Shown: piece after piece, positions 1 to 8,934 of the stretch
How positions within the stretch are numbered: the first letter of the stretch is position 1
How the letters are laid out: each line of letters starts with the position of its first letter
Translations under genes and position numbers: made by a program
Notes under the pieces: model-generated
What the model was told of the DNA's origin: nothing
Seen by the model: the letters and a program-made list of their open reading frames with translations, nothing else
The model's database searches: none
Source: Suillus spraguei
Taxonomy: Eukaryota > Basidiomycota > Agaricomycetes > Boletales > Suillaceae
Assembly (NCBI GenBank): GCA_016800925.1
Contig: JABCPU010000851.1
Location: 1-23,835, forward strand
DNA length: 23,835 nucleotides
Direction of reading: 5' to 3'

Positions 1-2
1 TT

Positions 3-833
3 GGACGATTGGTGGTCATGTTTACAAGGCATGTGTGGCTCATGCTAACCCCTGAAGTTTTCAAGGGGATCAGACCCTATCCAAATTCCCTTCAGGAGGC
101 GATGAAGTGCTGGACAATCACGAGCATTGACGACACCCTTGCTGCAGTTGCCTTTGAGGCATGTAATGCTGGACTGCATGATAATACGGGTGTAACTCCA
201 GGTCGTATGGGTCCCAAGTCCAGAGCATTTATGGACAGGTGCTCATTATTCTTTCCCGACTCCGATGCATCCAACAAAGACAAGGCTCAGTGGTCTGTAC
301 TATGGGATGGAGATGGATACATCGCAGAATTTCACCGTCTGATGCAGAGTCGTGATGAGGATCAGCAGGCGCTGCTGAAGCAATGTTTATGCGAGGTATT
401 TTCAGACCTTCACTGTCTTCCTGCAAGCGGTGCAAGGGTATGGACACAAAAGAATGATGCCATAGTGTTCATCACAAATCCTGCATTTTACAGAATTGAT
501 TGTATTGGAAGGGGTGGTGAGAGTCGTAGGAGGGCTCCAAGGGCTCGCAGGATGATGAAGTTGACCAAGGGCAAACATATATTTGCAGCTGATCTGATGG
601 ACTTGCAGCCATTTGACATTGATGGGAATCTGAGAAGAAAGACAGAGAGGCAAAAGCGTCGAGAGATTCGCAAAAAGATGACTATGGCGAAGAAAAACAT
701 GAGGGTGCCACCTCCCCCACGTCCTCGCAAGCCTAGGCCATTTCCTATGGGCATAGTGGAGATCAGAGGAGAAACTGAAGAAATCGAAGGAGATGAAGAA
801 ATGGAAGAAGAAGAGGAAATATATATAGACTAG
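3..833 (+). CDS. hypothetical protein, probably 5'-truncated by the window
   Basis: One uninterrupted frame runs from the window edge to the TAG at 831-833. The first ATG is at 18-20, but the frame stays open upstream to base 3, so the true start or an upstream exon may lie outside the window. About the first 150 residues look like a globular domain with W, C and F residues spread evenly. Residues ~165-185 are Arg-rich, ~210-245 are strongly basic with a PPPPRPRKPRP stretch, and the last ~25 residues are almost all Glu/Asp, ending IYID. The basic-then-acidic tail suggests a nuclear or nucleic-acid-associated protein, but I recognise no catalytic motif or family. No intron is evident. It is the only plausible gene in the left 8.9 kb and borders a repeat desert. 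Coding potential is supported by length and the structured composition, not by homology. Confidence 0.6.
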   Translation, partial: GRLVVMFTRHVWLMLTPEVFKGIRPYPNSLQEAMKCWTITSIDDTLAAVAFEACNAGLHDNTGVTPGRMGPKSRAFMDRCSLFFPDSDASNKDKAQWSVLWDGDGYIAEFHRLMQSRDEDQQALLKQCLCEVFSDLHCLPASGARVWTQKNDAIVFITNPAFYRIDCIGRGGESRRRAPRARRMMKLTKGKHIFAADLMDLQPFDIDGNLRRKTERQKRREIRKKMTMAKKNMRVPPPPRPRKPRPFPMGIVEIRGETEEIEGDEEMEEEEEIYID

Positions 834-1184
834 TGCTTGTTACTTTATACGATATCTAGATGACATCAATGGCACCACTGAGTAACCTAGCTATATGTTG
901 TATAGCGGTGCCTATCAAGTTTCAGGAAAATTAAAGGAATTCCCAATGCATTGTCACAATATTTTTGAGTCACTCAGGATTATGGCAAATTAATCACACA
1001 CATATATGAAACATTACATGTTAAACCAGATAATCAATGTAAAAGTCTTGAAAAGAAAAAGATACAGTTGGAACACTATAGAGTAATGGCAAGAAGTCAA
1101 AAGAGTCCCCCAGCGAAAATGATTTCTAACATTATGAGTTCGACCACACAAGAAAATGCCACCAGACCCATCAACCAGAAGTGA
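834..1184. other. A/T-rich spacer, no gene seen
   Basis: This stretch follows the stop codon of the left-edge frame and precedes the first recognisable repeat monomer. It has stops in all frames at short spacing and no clear structure. It presumably contains the 3' untranslated region of the upstream frame. I see no RNA gene or repeat here. Confidence 0.5.
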
Positions 1185-1740
1185 AAATAGCACGCACTAG
1201 CAACAGCAGTAGACCTCAAATAAGAGACTTCACTAATGACAAATGCTCACCCAAAAAGTAAAAAAAATGTCAGGAGCGAAATAATAAACTAACCAACCAC
1301 AAATGCCTCCAGAGCCATCAAACAAAGAAACATTAAAAGCGAAAATACAAATGTCCTAGAGATAAGAAGTAAAAATGCTCCAGGTGAAAATAGTTGGTAC
1401 TAGCAACAGCAGATAAGAGGCTTCACCAACTAAAATGCCTCTGAAGCGAAGGTAATTGGCACTAGCAACAGCAAATGGCCCCAGACTCATAAAACAATGT
1501 TCAAAAAAGGCCTTTGAAGCAAAAATAGTTGGCACTAGCAACAGCAGTAAATCCCAGATAAGGGGCTTCAATAACTAAAATGCCCATTGAAGCAAAAGTT
1601 GCTGGCACTAGCAACAGCAGTAGACCCCAGATGAGGGGCTTTACCATCACAAATATCCCCAGAACCACCCAAAGAAAGTCAAAAAATGGTATAGAATGTC
1701 TGCAGATATAAGATATGAAAGTGGGCCAGAAGCGACAATA
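1185..1740. repeat. degenerate ~73 bp tandem monomer array
   Basis: The core ggcactagcaacagcagtag recurs, with its CTAGCAAC starting at 1197, 1400, 1462, 1535 and 1608, and next at 1748. Several intervals are exactly 73 bp and others are near multiples. Each core is followed by a variant of 'ccagataaggggcttcaccaacta'. Copies here differ from each other much more than those to the right, as expected at the old flank of an array. Minus-strand frames through it read Leu/Val-rich (LLLLLVPTI) and are a by-product of the repeat, not genes. Confidence 0.85.
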
Positions 1741-2700
1741 GTTGGCACTAGCAACAGCAGTAGACCCCTGATAAGGGGCTTCACCAACTATAAAACACCC
1801 ATAAAGCAAAGTAGTTGGCGCTAGCAACAGCAGTAGACTCCAATAAGGGGTTTCACCAACTACAGATGCTCCAGACCCACCAAACAAAGTTTTTAAAAAA
1901 GCCTTGAAGGCGAAAATAAAGATGTCCCAGAGCTAAGAGTTAAAAATGGTCTAGAGCGACAATAGTTGGCACTAGCAACAGCAGTAGACCTCTGATAAAG
2001 GGCTTCACCAACTATAAAACACCCATAAAGCAAAGTAGTTGGCGCTAGCAACAGCGTAGACTCCAAATAAGGAGTTTCACCAACACAGATGCCCCAGACC
2101 CACCAAACAAAGTTTTTAAAAAGCCTTTGAAGGCGAAAATAAAGATGTCCCCAGAGCTAAGAGTCACAAATGGTCTAGAAGCGACAATAGTTGGCACTAG
2201 CAACAGCAGTAGACCTCTGATAAAGGGCTTCACCAACTATAAAACACCCATAAGCAAAGTAGTTGGCGCTAGCAACAGCAGTAGACTCCAAATAAGGAGT
2301 TTCACCAACCACAGATGCCCCAAGACCCACCAAACAAAGTTTTTAAAAAAGCCTTGAAGGCGAAATAAAGATGTCTCCAGAGCTAAGAGTTACAAATGGT
2401 CTAGAAGCGACAATAGTTGGCACTAGCAACAGCAGTAGACCTCTGATAAAGGGCTTCACCAACTATAAAACACCCATAAAGCAAAGTAGTTGGCGCTAGC
2501 AACAGCAGTAGACTCCAAATAAGGAGTTTCACCAACCACAGATGCCCCAAGACCCACCAAACAAAGTTTTTAAAAAAGCCTTGAAGGCGAAAATAAAGAT
2601 GTCTCCAGAGCTAAGAGTCACAAATGGTCCAGAAGCGACAATAGTTAGCACCAACAACACCAGTATGACCCCCATGAGGGTTACACCAACTACAAATTCC
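1741..2700. repeat. ~225 bp higher-order tandem repeat (about 4 copies)
   Basis: The same CTAGCAAC core occurs at 1748, 1821, 1972, 2045, 2197, 2269, 2423 and 2496, with a degenerate last one near 2651. Spacing alternates ~73 and ~152 bp, giving a repeat unit of 224, 225, 226 and 228 bp. 225 is three times ~75, so each unit is three ancestral monomers of which one has lost the core. Units share 'cccaccaaacaaagttttta', 'gcgaaaataaagatgtc' and 'agcgacaatagttggc'. Neighbouring copies differ mainly by one-base gaps in homopolymers (for example cataaagc versus cataagc). The last copy, from ~2640, is degenerate. No gene is supported here. Confidence 0.93.
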
Positions 2701-2899
2701 CCAAAACTCATCAAACATAAGATGTGCAGTTTGCATAGTGACATGGAGGTAGAGAGAAGCAAGAAAGTTTTTGGTTCAAGTTGACCGCATTTTTGCTTAT
2801 ATAAGCATTTCCAACCAAGCCTGTCACCTACATATATTTGACATAAGCAGGTTCACTGCATTTTCGCTTGTTAGAGGTCACAAAAATTGATCAGAGATG

Positions 2900-5230
2900 G
2901 CTTCAGAGCTTCTGTAGTGCATTTCAAATTGTGAGATGTCCGTTCACCTGGTACCCTCTGTAAAGATCAATCTTTTGAAACTCTGTATAGCTTGCCTATG
3001 CTTCAAGACCATTTTGCCTGGGAGTGTCCGACCTCTCTGAACATCTTGGTGTACTCTTATTTGTTTGAAAAGATAAATTGACATTTAGTATAGCCTGTAG
3101 AAGGGTTAGCTCAAAGATTGATTTTTTCGACCTTCTAATGATATATCTGAGTTTGACTGTGGACTTGTGTACAATATGATATAATTCAATCCTCATCATA
3201 TACACCAAATCAGCAATCAAAATTCGTGCTCCCAAAAGTTGAGCACTCAGTCAAGCCAGGAGACCACACTTTGGCTTATGTAAGCAGTACCACCTGTGTC
3301 ACATCCTTCATCCATGATATCTTTTATATGACTTGTGTGGCTTTGGACAGATCATTTCCCAGTGGTTATTGAGCTGTCAAAGACATGGTGGGGCCACTTT
3401 TTTGGTCCCAGAAAATCATCTTCGAGAGTTATGCTTTGCTCTTCACTCCACCTACCCACTGTGCTCAGTGGTATTATTTTATCAAGGCATATTTATGGTG
3501 ATGTATGATCATATAAATTGGTTAGAGTGACTTCAGAGTTGCCCGGGTATATCTCAATTGTGATGTGTCAATTTACCTGTTTCCTCTTCAAAGATCATTT
3601 TTGTCTAGACTCTAGATGACCGGATCATGCTTGAGGAGTATTTCTCCTGAGGGCCTCTGACAATCCTGAACACAATGATGTAGCCTGCTTTGTTTGAAAA
3701 AATCGCATTATGAGAGGTGCAAGACCATCCTTCTCCATCTACTGGTTATGTCATGTCATGATGAAAATACCAATATATATGTGGATGTTTCTACTGTTTA
3801 TGATCGTATAAATAAATTAGAAATGGGTCCAGCACATTTCAAGACTGGGAACATGATCGTCTCAGTTTGTCTGGTACCCTCAACAAAGATTGGTTTTTCT
3901 AGGCATCCTATGACTTGTCTATGCTTCACACTCATTTTTCCTGGGGTCTCAATGTCCCTGAACATGATGGTAAAGTCCATTGGTCCAGGAAAAATCGCAT
4001 TTTTGAGATATGCAAGGCCCCATCCCCCCTTCTACAGGTTATATCTTGTGATTGTGCAAATACCAATATATGAATGGATGTACCTACTGTTTTATGATAG
4101 TAGAAATCGATTAGAGATGACTCCAGAGCATTTCAAGACTGTGGGAACATAAATGTCTCAGTTGGCCTGGTACCCCACAAAGATTGATTTTTCTAGGCTT
4201 TCCATGACATGCTCATCTTCAAACTCATTGTTCCTAGGAACTTTTAATAACCTTGAACACGATGGTCAAGTCTGTTTTCGCTGAAAAAATCACATTGTGG
4301 AGTTATACAAGGTCTCCCTTCTCCCATACTGGTTATATCTTGTTATCATGCAAATAATGATATGTAGATGTCCATTCCTATTGTTTTTGGATGCTATTAT
4401 TGATTAGGATTGGTTCCAGAGCATTTAAAGACTGTGGGAACATAAATGTCTCAGGTTGCCTGGTACCCCCTGCAAAGATCGATTTTTCTAGCCTTCCCAT
4501 GACTTGCCTATCCTTCAAACTCATTTTTCCTGAGGGCTATTGACATCCATGAAGATGATAGTGAAGCCTGTTTGTCCAGGTAAAATCACATTCTTGAGAT
4601 ATGCATGGCCCTCTTCCCCATCCTACTGGTTATATCTTGTTATTATGCAAATACTGATATATATATGACTGTTCCTATTGTTTTTGGATGCTATTAATCG
4701 ATTAGGATTGGTTTCAGAGCATTTAAGGCCTGTGGGAATATAAATATGGAAGTTTGCCTGGTACCCCCCACAAAGATCGATTTTTCTAGGCTTCCCATGA
4801 CTTGCCTATCCTTCAAACTCATTTTTTCCTGGGGGCTATTGACATCCCTGAAGACGATAGTGAAGCCCGTTTGTCTAGGGAAAAATCGCATTCTTGAGAT
4901 ATGCATGGCCCTCCTCCCTCCTCCTACTGGTTATATCTTGTTACTGTGCAAATACCGATATTATTATGACTGTTACTATTGTTTTTTGATGCTAGAAATC
5001 GATTAGGAATAGTCCCAGAGCATTTCAAGCCTGTGGGAATCAAAATATGGAAGTTTGCCTGGTACCCCCCACAAAGATCGATTTTTCTAGGCTTCCCATG
5101 ACTTGCCTATCCTTCAAACTCATTTTTCCTGGGGACTATTAACATCCTGAAGATGATAGTGAAGCCCGTTTGTCCAGGAAAAATCGTTGTTCTTGAGATA
5201 TACAAGGTCCTCCTCCCCCCTCCAACCTCA
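2900..5230. repeat. ~297 bp satellite array (6-8 copies)
   Basis: The landmark CTGGTACCC occurs at 3871, 4167, 4460, 4758 and 5059 (spacing 296, 293, 298, 301), with diverged copies at 2949 and about 3576. Each unit runs through 'aaagatcgatttttctaggc', 'ttcccatgacttgcctatcc', 'ttcaaactcatttttcctg', 'aaaaatcgcattcttgagat', 'actggttatatcttgtta' and 'atcgattaggattggt', ending 'agagcatttaaagactgtgg'. The two copies starting at 4758 and 5059 are the most alike, and similarity decays leftwards, as expected if the array grew at its right side. Frames within it are broken by one-base differences between copies, so it is satellite DNA, not a repetitive protein gene. Confidence 0.92.
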
Positions 5231-5574
5231 TATATGATGCTGTACTTCCATTTGACCTAAGGCCGATACTGTAAATGATGTTCCTAGTGTTTTAAAGGCC
5301 TACAAATCGATTGGTGATGGTTTCAGACTCTCTGGAAGTCGTTAATATTGAGATTTGTGTTATGAGCGAAATAACAGTATTTTGCCTATATCTCCATATC
5401 CAAACCGCCGTTTTCTTTAATTCTTGGCTCATATCCTTCCTGAATATACCCTCTATGATATGTACCAGCCCAGAAAGAGATATTTTTTTCGAAGTTTGAA
5501 ACCTATTTCTGTTTTGACCATATAAATGACTAACAACTTTAACGGGGGGCGGGTGGGGGATCTAACTATATCTG
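5231..5574. other. transition region, no gene seen
   Basis: After the last full satellite unit the sequence keeps weak similarity for about 100 bp (for example 'aatcgattggtgatggtttcagac' near 5306-5330) and then becomes unique A/T-rich DNA. No gene, RNA or clear repeat is visible. Confidence 0.4.
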
Positions 5575-5830
5575 ACGTATGGCAAGCACTGTTGTTATCC
5601 TTATCCTTGACTATCGTATCGTTGTTGTATGTGATCGTATTGTATTGTATCGTATGTTATCGTATAGTATTGCCTTGTATTGTATGATATTGTAACGTAT
5701 CACTATCGTATAGTATCGTATGCTATGATATGGTGGTCTGTCGTGTTTCTTATCCTTGTCTTTTCCTATTTTTTGCTATCCGAGTCTTGACTATCGTGTC
5801 TGCGGTCATGCGTAGGCTGAGGGGAAAACC
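5575..5830. repeat. TATCGTA/TATTGTA simple-sequence tract
   Basis: From about 5575 to 5735 the sequence is dominated by short imperfect iterations of tatcgta, tattgta and gtatcgtat, followed by 'ttatccttgtcttttccta' and 'gactatcgtgtc'. The same vocabulary returns at 6368-6475 ('gtatcgtatcgtagcgtatcg', 'ctatcgtatggtatcgtag'), so the two tracts share an origin and were separated by the minisatellite that follows. Confidence 0.85.
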
Positions 5831-6595
5831 TTGTTCAGACTTTGCTTGACTTTGCTTGATTTTGCTTGATTTGAGGCGTAGCGTTAGGCGAAAACCTCGT
5901 CAGGACTTTGCTTGACTTTGCTTGATTTTGCTATTGGATTGCTTGATTTTTGTTTAATCTGAAGCGTGGCTTTAGGCGAAAACCTCGTCAGGACTGGGCT
6001 TGACTTGCTTGATTTGTGCTATTTTTTGCTTTATTTTGTTTAATCTGAAGCATAGTTTGAGGCGAAAACCTAGTCAGGACTGGGGTTCATTTTGCGTGAT
6101 TTTTTGCTATTTATTTGCTATTGGATTGTTGATTTTGCTTTATTTTGTTCGATCTGAAGCGTAGCTTTAGGCGAAAACCTCGTTCGGACTTGGCTTGATT
6201 TTGGCATGATTTTTGCTATTTTTTTGCTATTGAACGGCGTGATTTCGCTTAATCTTGGGCGTTGGTTTAGGCGAAAACCTCGTTCAGACTTGGTTTCATT
6301 TTGCTTGATTTTTTGCTATTGCGTTGCTTGATTTTTGCTTGACTTTGTCATTGTATTGCTTGACTTGCTGTGTATCGTATCGTAGCGTATCGTATTCCTT
6401 ATCCTCGTCTTGACTATCGTATGGTATCGTAGTCTGTCGCATTTCTTATCCTCGTCTTGACTATGGTATCCTGGTCAAAACCTCGTTCAGACTTTGCTTG
6501 ACTTTGCTTGATTTTTGTTTAATATGAGGCGTAGCTTTAGGCGAAAACCTCGTTCAGACTGGGCTTGATTTTACTTGATTTTTGTTTAATCTGAA
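5820..6595. repeat. minisatellite with 'ggcgaaaacctcgttcagac' core
   Basis: The core g(g/t)cgaaaacct begins at 5821 (variant), 5887, 5975, 6061, 6170, 6270, 6473 (variant) and 6540. Intervals are 66 to 109 bp, except one of ~203 bp where the TATCGTA tract lies between copies. Units vary in how many 'gcttgattttgcttgatttt' and 'tttgctatt' sub-repeats they carry, which explains the variable length. A 'taatctgaagcgtagcttta' segment precedes each core. No coding or RNA gene is supported. Confidence 0.9.
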
Positions 6596-6621
6596 GACCC
6601 AGAAGATGTTCTTGCTTGGGC

Positions 6622-7035
6622 ACGCACTGTGATCTGGCTGGCATACACCACCTCTCTTCTCATCTATTTTTAGAAATGTTCCCACAGTGAAGGCTTCGGT
6701 GATATAACATCCCTTGGTGTATGCACACACTTGCGCACTGTAATTGACATGGCTGGCATGCACCATCTCTCTTCTCATCTATTTTTAGAAATGTTCCCGC
6801 AGTGGAGGCTTAGGTCATCTGATCTCCGTTGGTGAGTTCAGCACTCTCATTAGAGCACTGCTTGGTTGGCATGCCATATGCTAATGGTTTTTGAATATTT
6901 TGCAAATATCACCTTCAGACAAGGTCGTGGGAAAGTCTCATGACAACACATGGACTCTCCTGAATGTCTACTACAATTTTGGTCCGGACATCTTTTTTTG
7001 GAAATGTTCCCACGGTGGACGCTTAGGTGATCCTT
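6622..7035. repeat. ~115 bp direct repeat, three copies
   Basis: Copies share 'gcactgt' followed by 'ggctggcat', then 'ccatctctcttctcatctat' and 'tttttagaaatgttcccaca' then 'gtggaggcttaggt'. The 'catctatttttagaaatgttccc' block lies at 6660 and 6776, and a diverged version ('catctttttttggaaatg') at 6989. The interval between the first two is about 115 bp. The two left copies are close matches. No transposase or RNA similarity was recognised. Confidence 0.8.
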
Positions 7036-7267
7036 GGTCACATGGTCCACCCCATCACTTTGCTTGATAAGCTTGGACCTCCATTCTGCCTGAACAACTG
7101 TGCTGGGCAGCCTGCCACGCTGTTGGTTCCTGCACGCCATGCCAGCGCTGCCAACCCATCCATCTCTATTCCACTTGGGCCGCTTACAGCGTGCCATACC
7201 ATTGCGTTGACAAATGAAATGTTGTCAGCTACAATGATACTACTGGGTATTGACAATATTTTATCGC
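7036..7267. other. unique DNA, no gene recognised
   Basis: This stretch is more GC-rich than its surroundings and open in several frames on both strands, but none shows convincing protein character. It may be a fragment of an old mobile element between repeats. I cannot name it. Confidence 0.3.
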
Positions 7268-7434
7268 GTGGACCCAGTCCATGTGGATAACCCAGTACAC
7301 CGCGAAAATGGATGCACATACTGCAGGGTATTAAAAATATTTTCTTCGGTTGACAAAGAAAATATCTTTAATACCCTGCAGTATGGACATCCATTTTCGC
7401 GGTGTACTGGGTTATCCACATGGACTGGGTCCAC
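7268..7434. repeat. near-perfect hairpin, 79-bp arms with ~9-base loop
   Basis: The left arm 7268-7346 (starting gtggacccagtccatgtgg) is the reverse complement of the right arm 7356-7434 (ending ccacatggactgggtccac), with about three mismatches over 79 positions. The loop is cggttgaca. Inside the arms lie ctgcagggtatta / taataccctgcag and caccgcgaaaatgg / ccattttcgcggtg. The right arm runs directly into the ~130 bp repeat family that follows, and a second single copy of this arm sequence starts at 7801, so the hairpin probably arose by inverted duplication of part of that family. Transcribed, it would form a long double-stranded stem. Confidence 0.93.
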
Positions 7435-8195
7435 CCAGGCTTGCGAGGAACTACTATCATTCCTCTCTAGGTACACCGACGCATGGCCTGTGGAATTGTA
7501 TATAGAGCATTATCTATATAGGCACAGCGGCATGGCTTTCCCTTTCTTCATGCTGGTGTGGCCAGGCAATCCTGGACGTCCATCAGAAGGGCTTGGCCTC
7601 AGCTTATATACTGTGCCCCTTTCCTGAATATGAGCCCCAAATTTCGGATGAAATCTGAGGGGGAGTGCTGGTGGGGGAGGAGCGGAGCTCTGTGGATCTG
7701 AAGGGAAGTGTGGAACTACTTGACAGGAGTAGGTCCGGATATCATGGAGATCAGATATGAAGATCACATCTGATGATCATATTTGAGATGGGATGCAGCT
7801 TCGCGGTGAACTGGGCTATCCACATGGACTGGGTACGCCCAGCCTCGCGAGGAACTAGTATCCTTCCTCTCCAGGTACACCGACGCGTGGTCTGTGGAAT
7901 TGTCTATAGAGCATTATCTACATAGGGGCGGCAGCATGGATCGACATATATGTATGCACTCGGTCCACCCAGGCTCGCAAGGAACTGGTATCCTTTGATA
8001 CCAGGCACACCCTACTTGGTACATGAACTTTATGCTACATAGGCGCAGCAGCATGGAATTCCCTTTCTTCATCCATCTGCACCCAGGTGCGCAAGTATGT
8101 AGTAACCTTTCTCTCTACGTACACCGATGCGTGGCCTGTGGAACTGTATGTAGAACATTATGTATATAGTGGCAGCGGTATGAATTTCCCATGTA
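7399..8195. repeat. degenerate ~130 bp direct repeats, four copies
   Basis: Units read approximately 'actgggtccacccaggctcg', 'c(a/g)aggaactagtatccttcct', 'ctccaggtacaccgacgcgt', 'ggcctgtggaattgta', then 'tagagcattatctatatagg', 'gcagcagcatgg' and often 'tttccctttcttcat'. Copies begin near 7399, 7800, 7945 and 8080. The first two also share the preceding 'cgcggtg(t/a)actggg(t/c)tatccaca'. Between copies 1 and 2 is ~220 bp of unrelated DNA including 'catctgatgatcatatttgag'. The shared frame reads 'YTDAWPVELY' in more than one copy, which may reflect an old coding origin, but every copy is broken. Confidence 0.8.
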
Positions 8196-8516
8196 TGCAT
8201 GGACAGTGTGTACCTCGTAAGAAAGGTTGGCTCTTTTCTTTCAAGGTACGCAGTATCCATGCAGATATGACCCCTGCCAGGCGCATCGATCACCCGGCCC
8301 TTTCTCATTGTAGAAACCTGTGCCGTCACAACGTTCTCGACCGTCACAATGTGAATACCAAATATGAACAATTATTCTTTCTACTTACCAACCGAAATTA
8401 TGCCGCCTCTCACAACTCGGACCGGCAACCCTGTCCTGTAGAACTCATTTGGTTCTGCCAGCGCAGCAACCATGACATCTCGAGCGATACAATAATTGTA
8501 TCGTTACACCGCTATG
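8196..8516. other. spacer, no gene seen; contains a 19-bp palindrome
   Basis: No gene with protein-like character is visible. At 8485-8503 cgatacaat-a-attgtatcg forms a perfect 9+1+9 palindrome, 14 bases before the first 27-bp palindrome copy. Confidence 0.4.
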
Positions 8517-8517
8517 G

Positions 8518-8544
8518 CCGCGCTCAGAACAGTGGCGAGGGCGG
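8518..8544. repeat. 27-bp palindrome family, copy 1 (degenerate)
   Basis: Reads ccgcgctcagaac-a-gtgg followed by cgagggcgg. It has the family length and arm sequence, with three or four mismatches to perfect symmetry. It lies about 390 bp beyond the stop codon of the large minus-strand gene ending at 8935. Confidence 0.75.
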
Positions 8545-8896
8545 TTATAGCATCAGCATCAGTCTACAAATTGAGTGCACATATCAGCATATAATGGCAC
8601 AGTCGGACCAGAACCCACATCATGACGGTCAGAACAGAGTACACATTATTGATGCCGGACAGCAAAGCACATCTTTTATAGTATGTTTGTACAATCAAAC
8701 AGCCATACATTGTAACAAACAAAATGTACGTGTACGACGCCGATGCCACCGTTGTATCGGAGGCGTAAGTCTGAACATGCGGTCACACATGGAGCCACGC
8801 AACATAGCCAACGGATGGTTATTAAATGCTGTTTCAAGTACCGTATACCCTTCACAAATATGTTGCCTCCTCATGTACGTGCATGTGTATACTAAA

Positions 8897-8923
8897 CCGC
8901 GCTCACAACAGTTGTGAGCGCGG
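8897..8923. repeat. 27-bp palindrome family, copy 2 (perfect 13+1+13)
   Basis: The arms ccgcgctcacaac and gttgtgagcgcgg are exact reverse complements around a central A. It begins 12 bases beyond the TAG stop (8935-8937) of the large minus-strand gene, so it is almost certainly in the transcript's 3' untranslated region and could form a hairpin there. It is the best-preserved member and defines the consensus. Confidence 0.92.
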
Positions 8924-8934
8924 TCATGGTAATT

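Noticed and set aside
1356..2762. minus-strand Leu/Val-rich frames suggesting membrane proteins
   Set aside because: They are translations of the 73/225-bp repeat and are broken by one-base differences between copies.
3694..5006. plus-strand frames with repeated CLVPPTKIDFSR-like peptides
   Set aside because: They follow the 297-bp satellite period, and no frame stays open across units; not a repeat protein gene.
1185..6595. centromere or subtelomere
   Set aside because: Satellites alone do not establish this, and no telomeric repeats or centromeric marks can be seen in the sequence.
7027..7319. overlapping open frames on both strands
   Set aside because: Two mutually overlapping frames of similar length without recognisable motifs; GC-rich sequence explains their openness.
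8738..8765. weak palindrome cgccgatgccac...gtatcggaggcg
   Set aside because: Only the outer bases pair well and the family core GTTCAC/GTGAAC is missing.
8087..8917. 276-codon plus-strand open frame
   Set aside because: It starts inside a degenerate repeat unit, runs through two palindromes, has no protein-like domain character and no splice logic; most likely a chance open frame.
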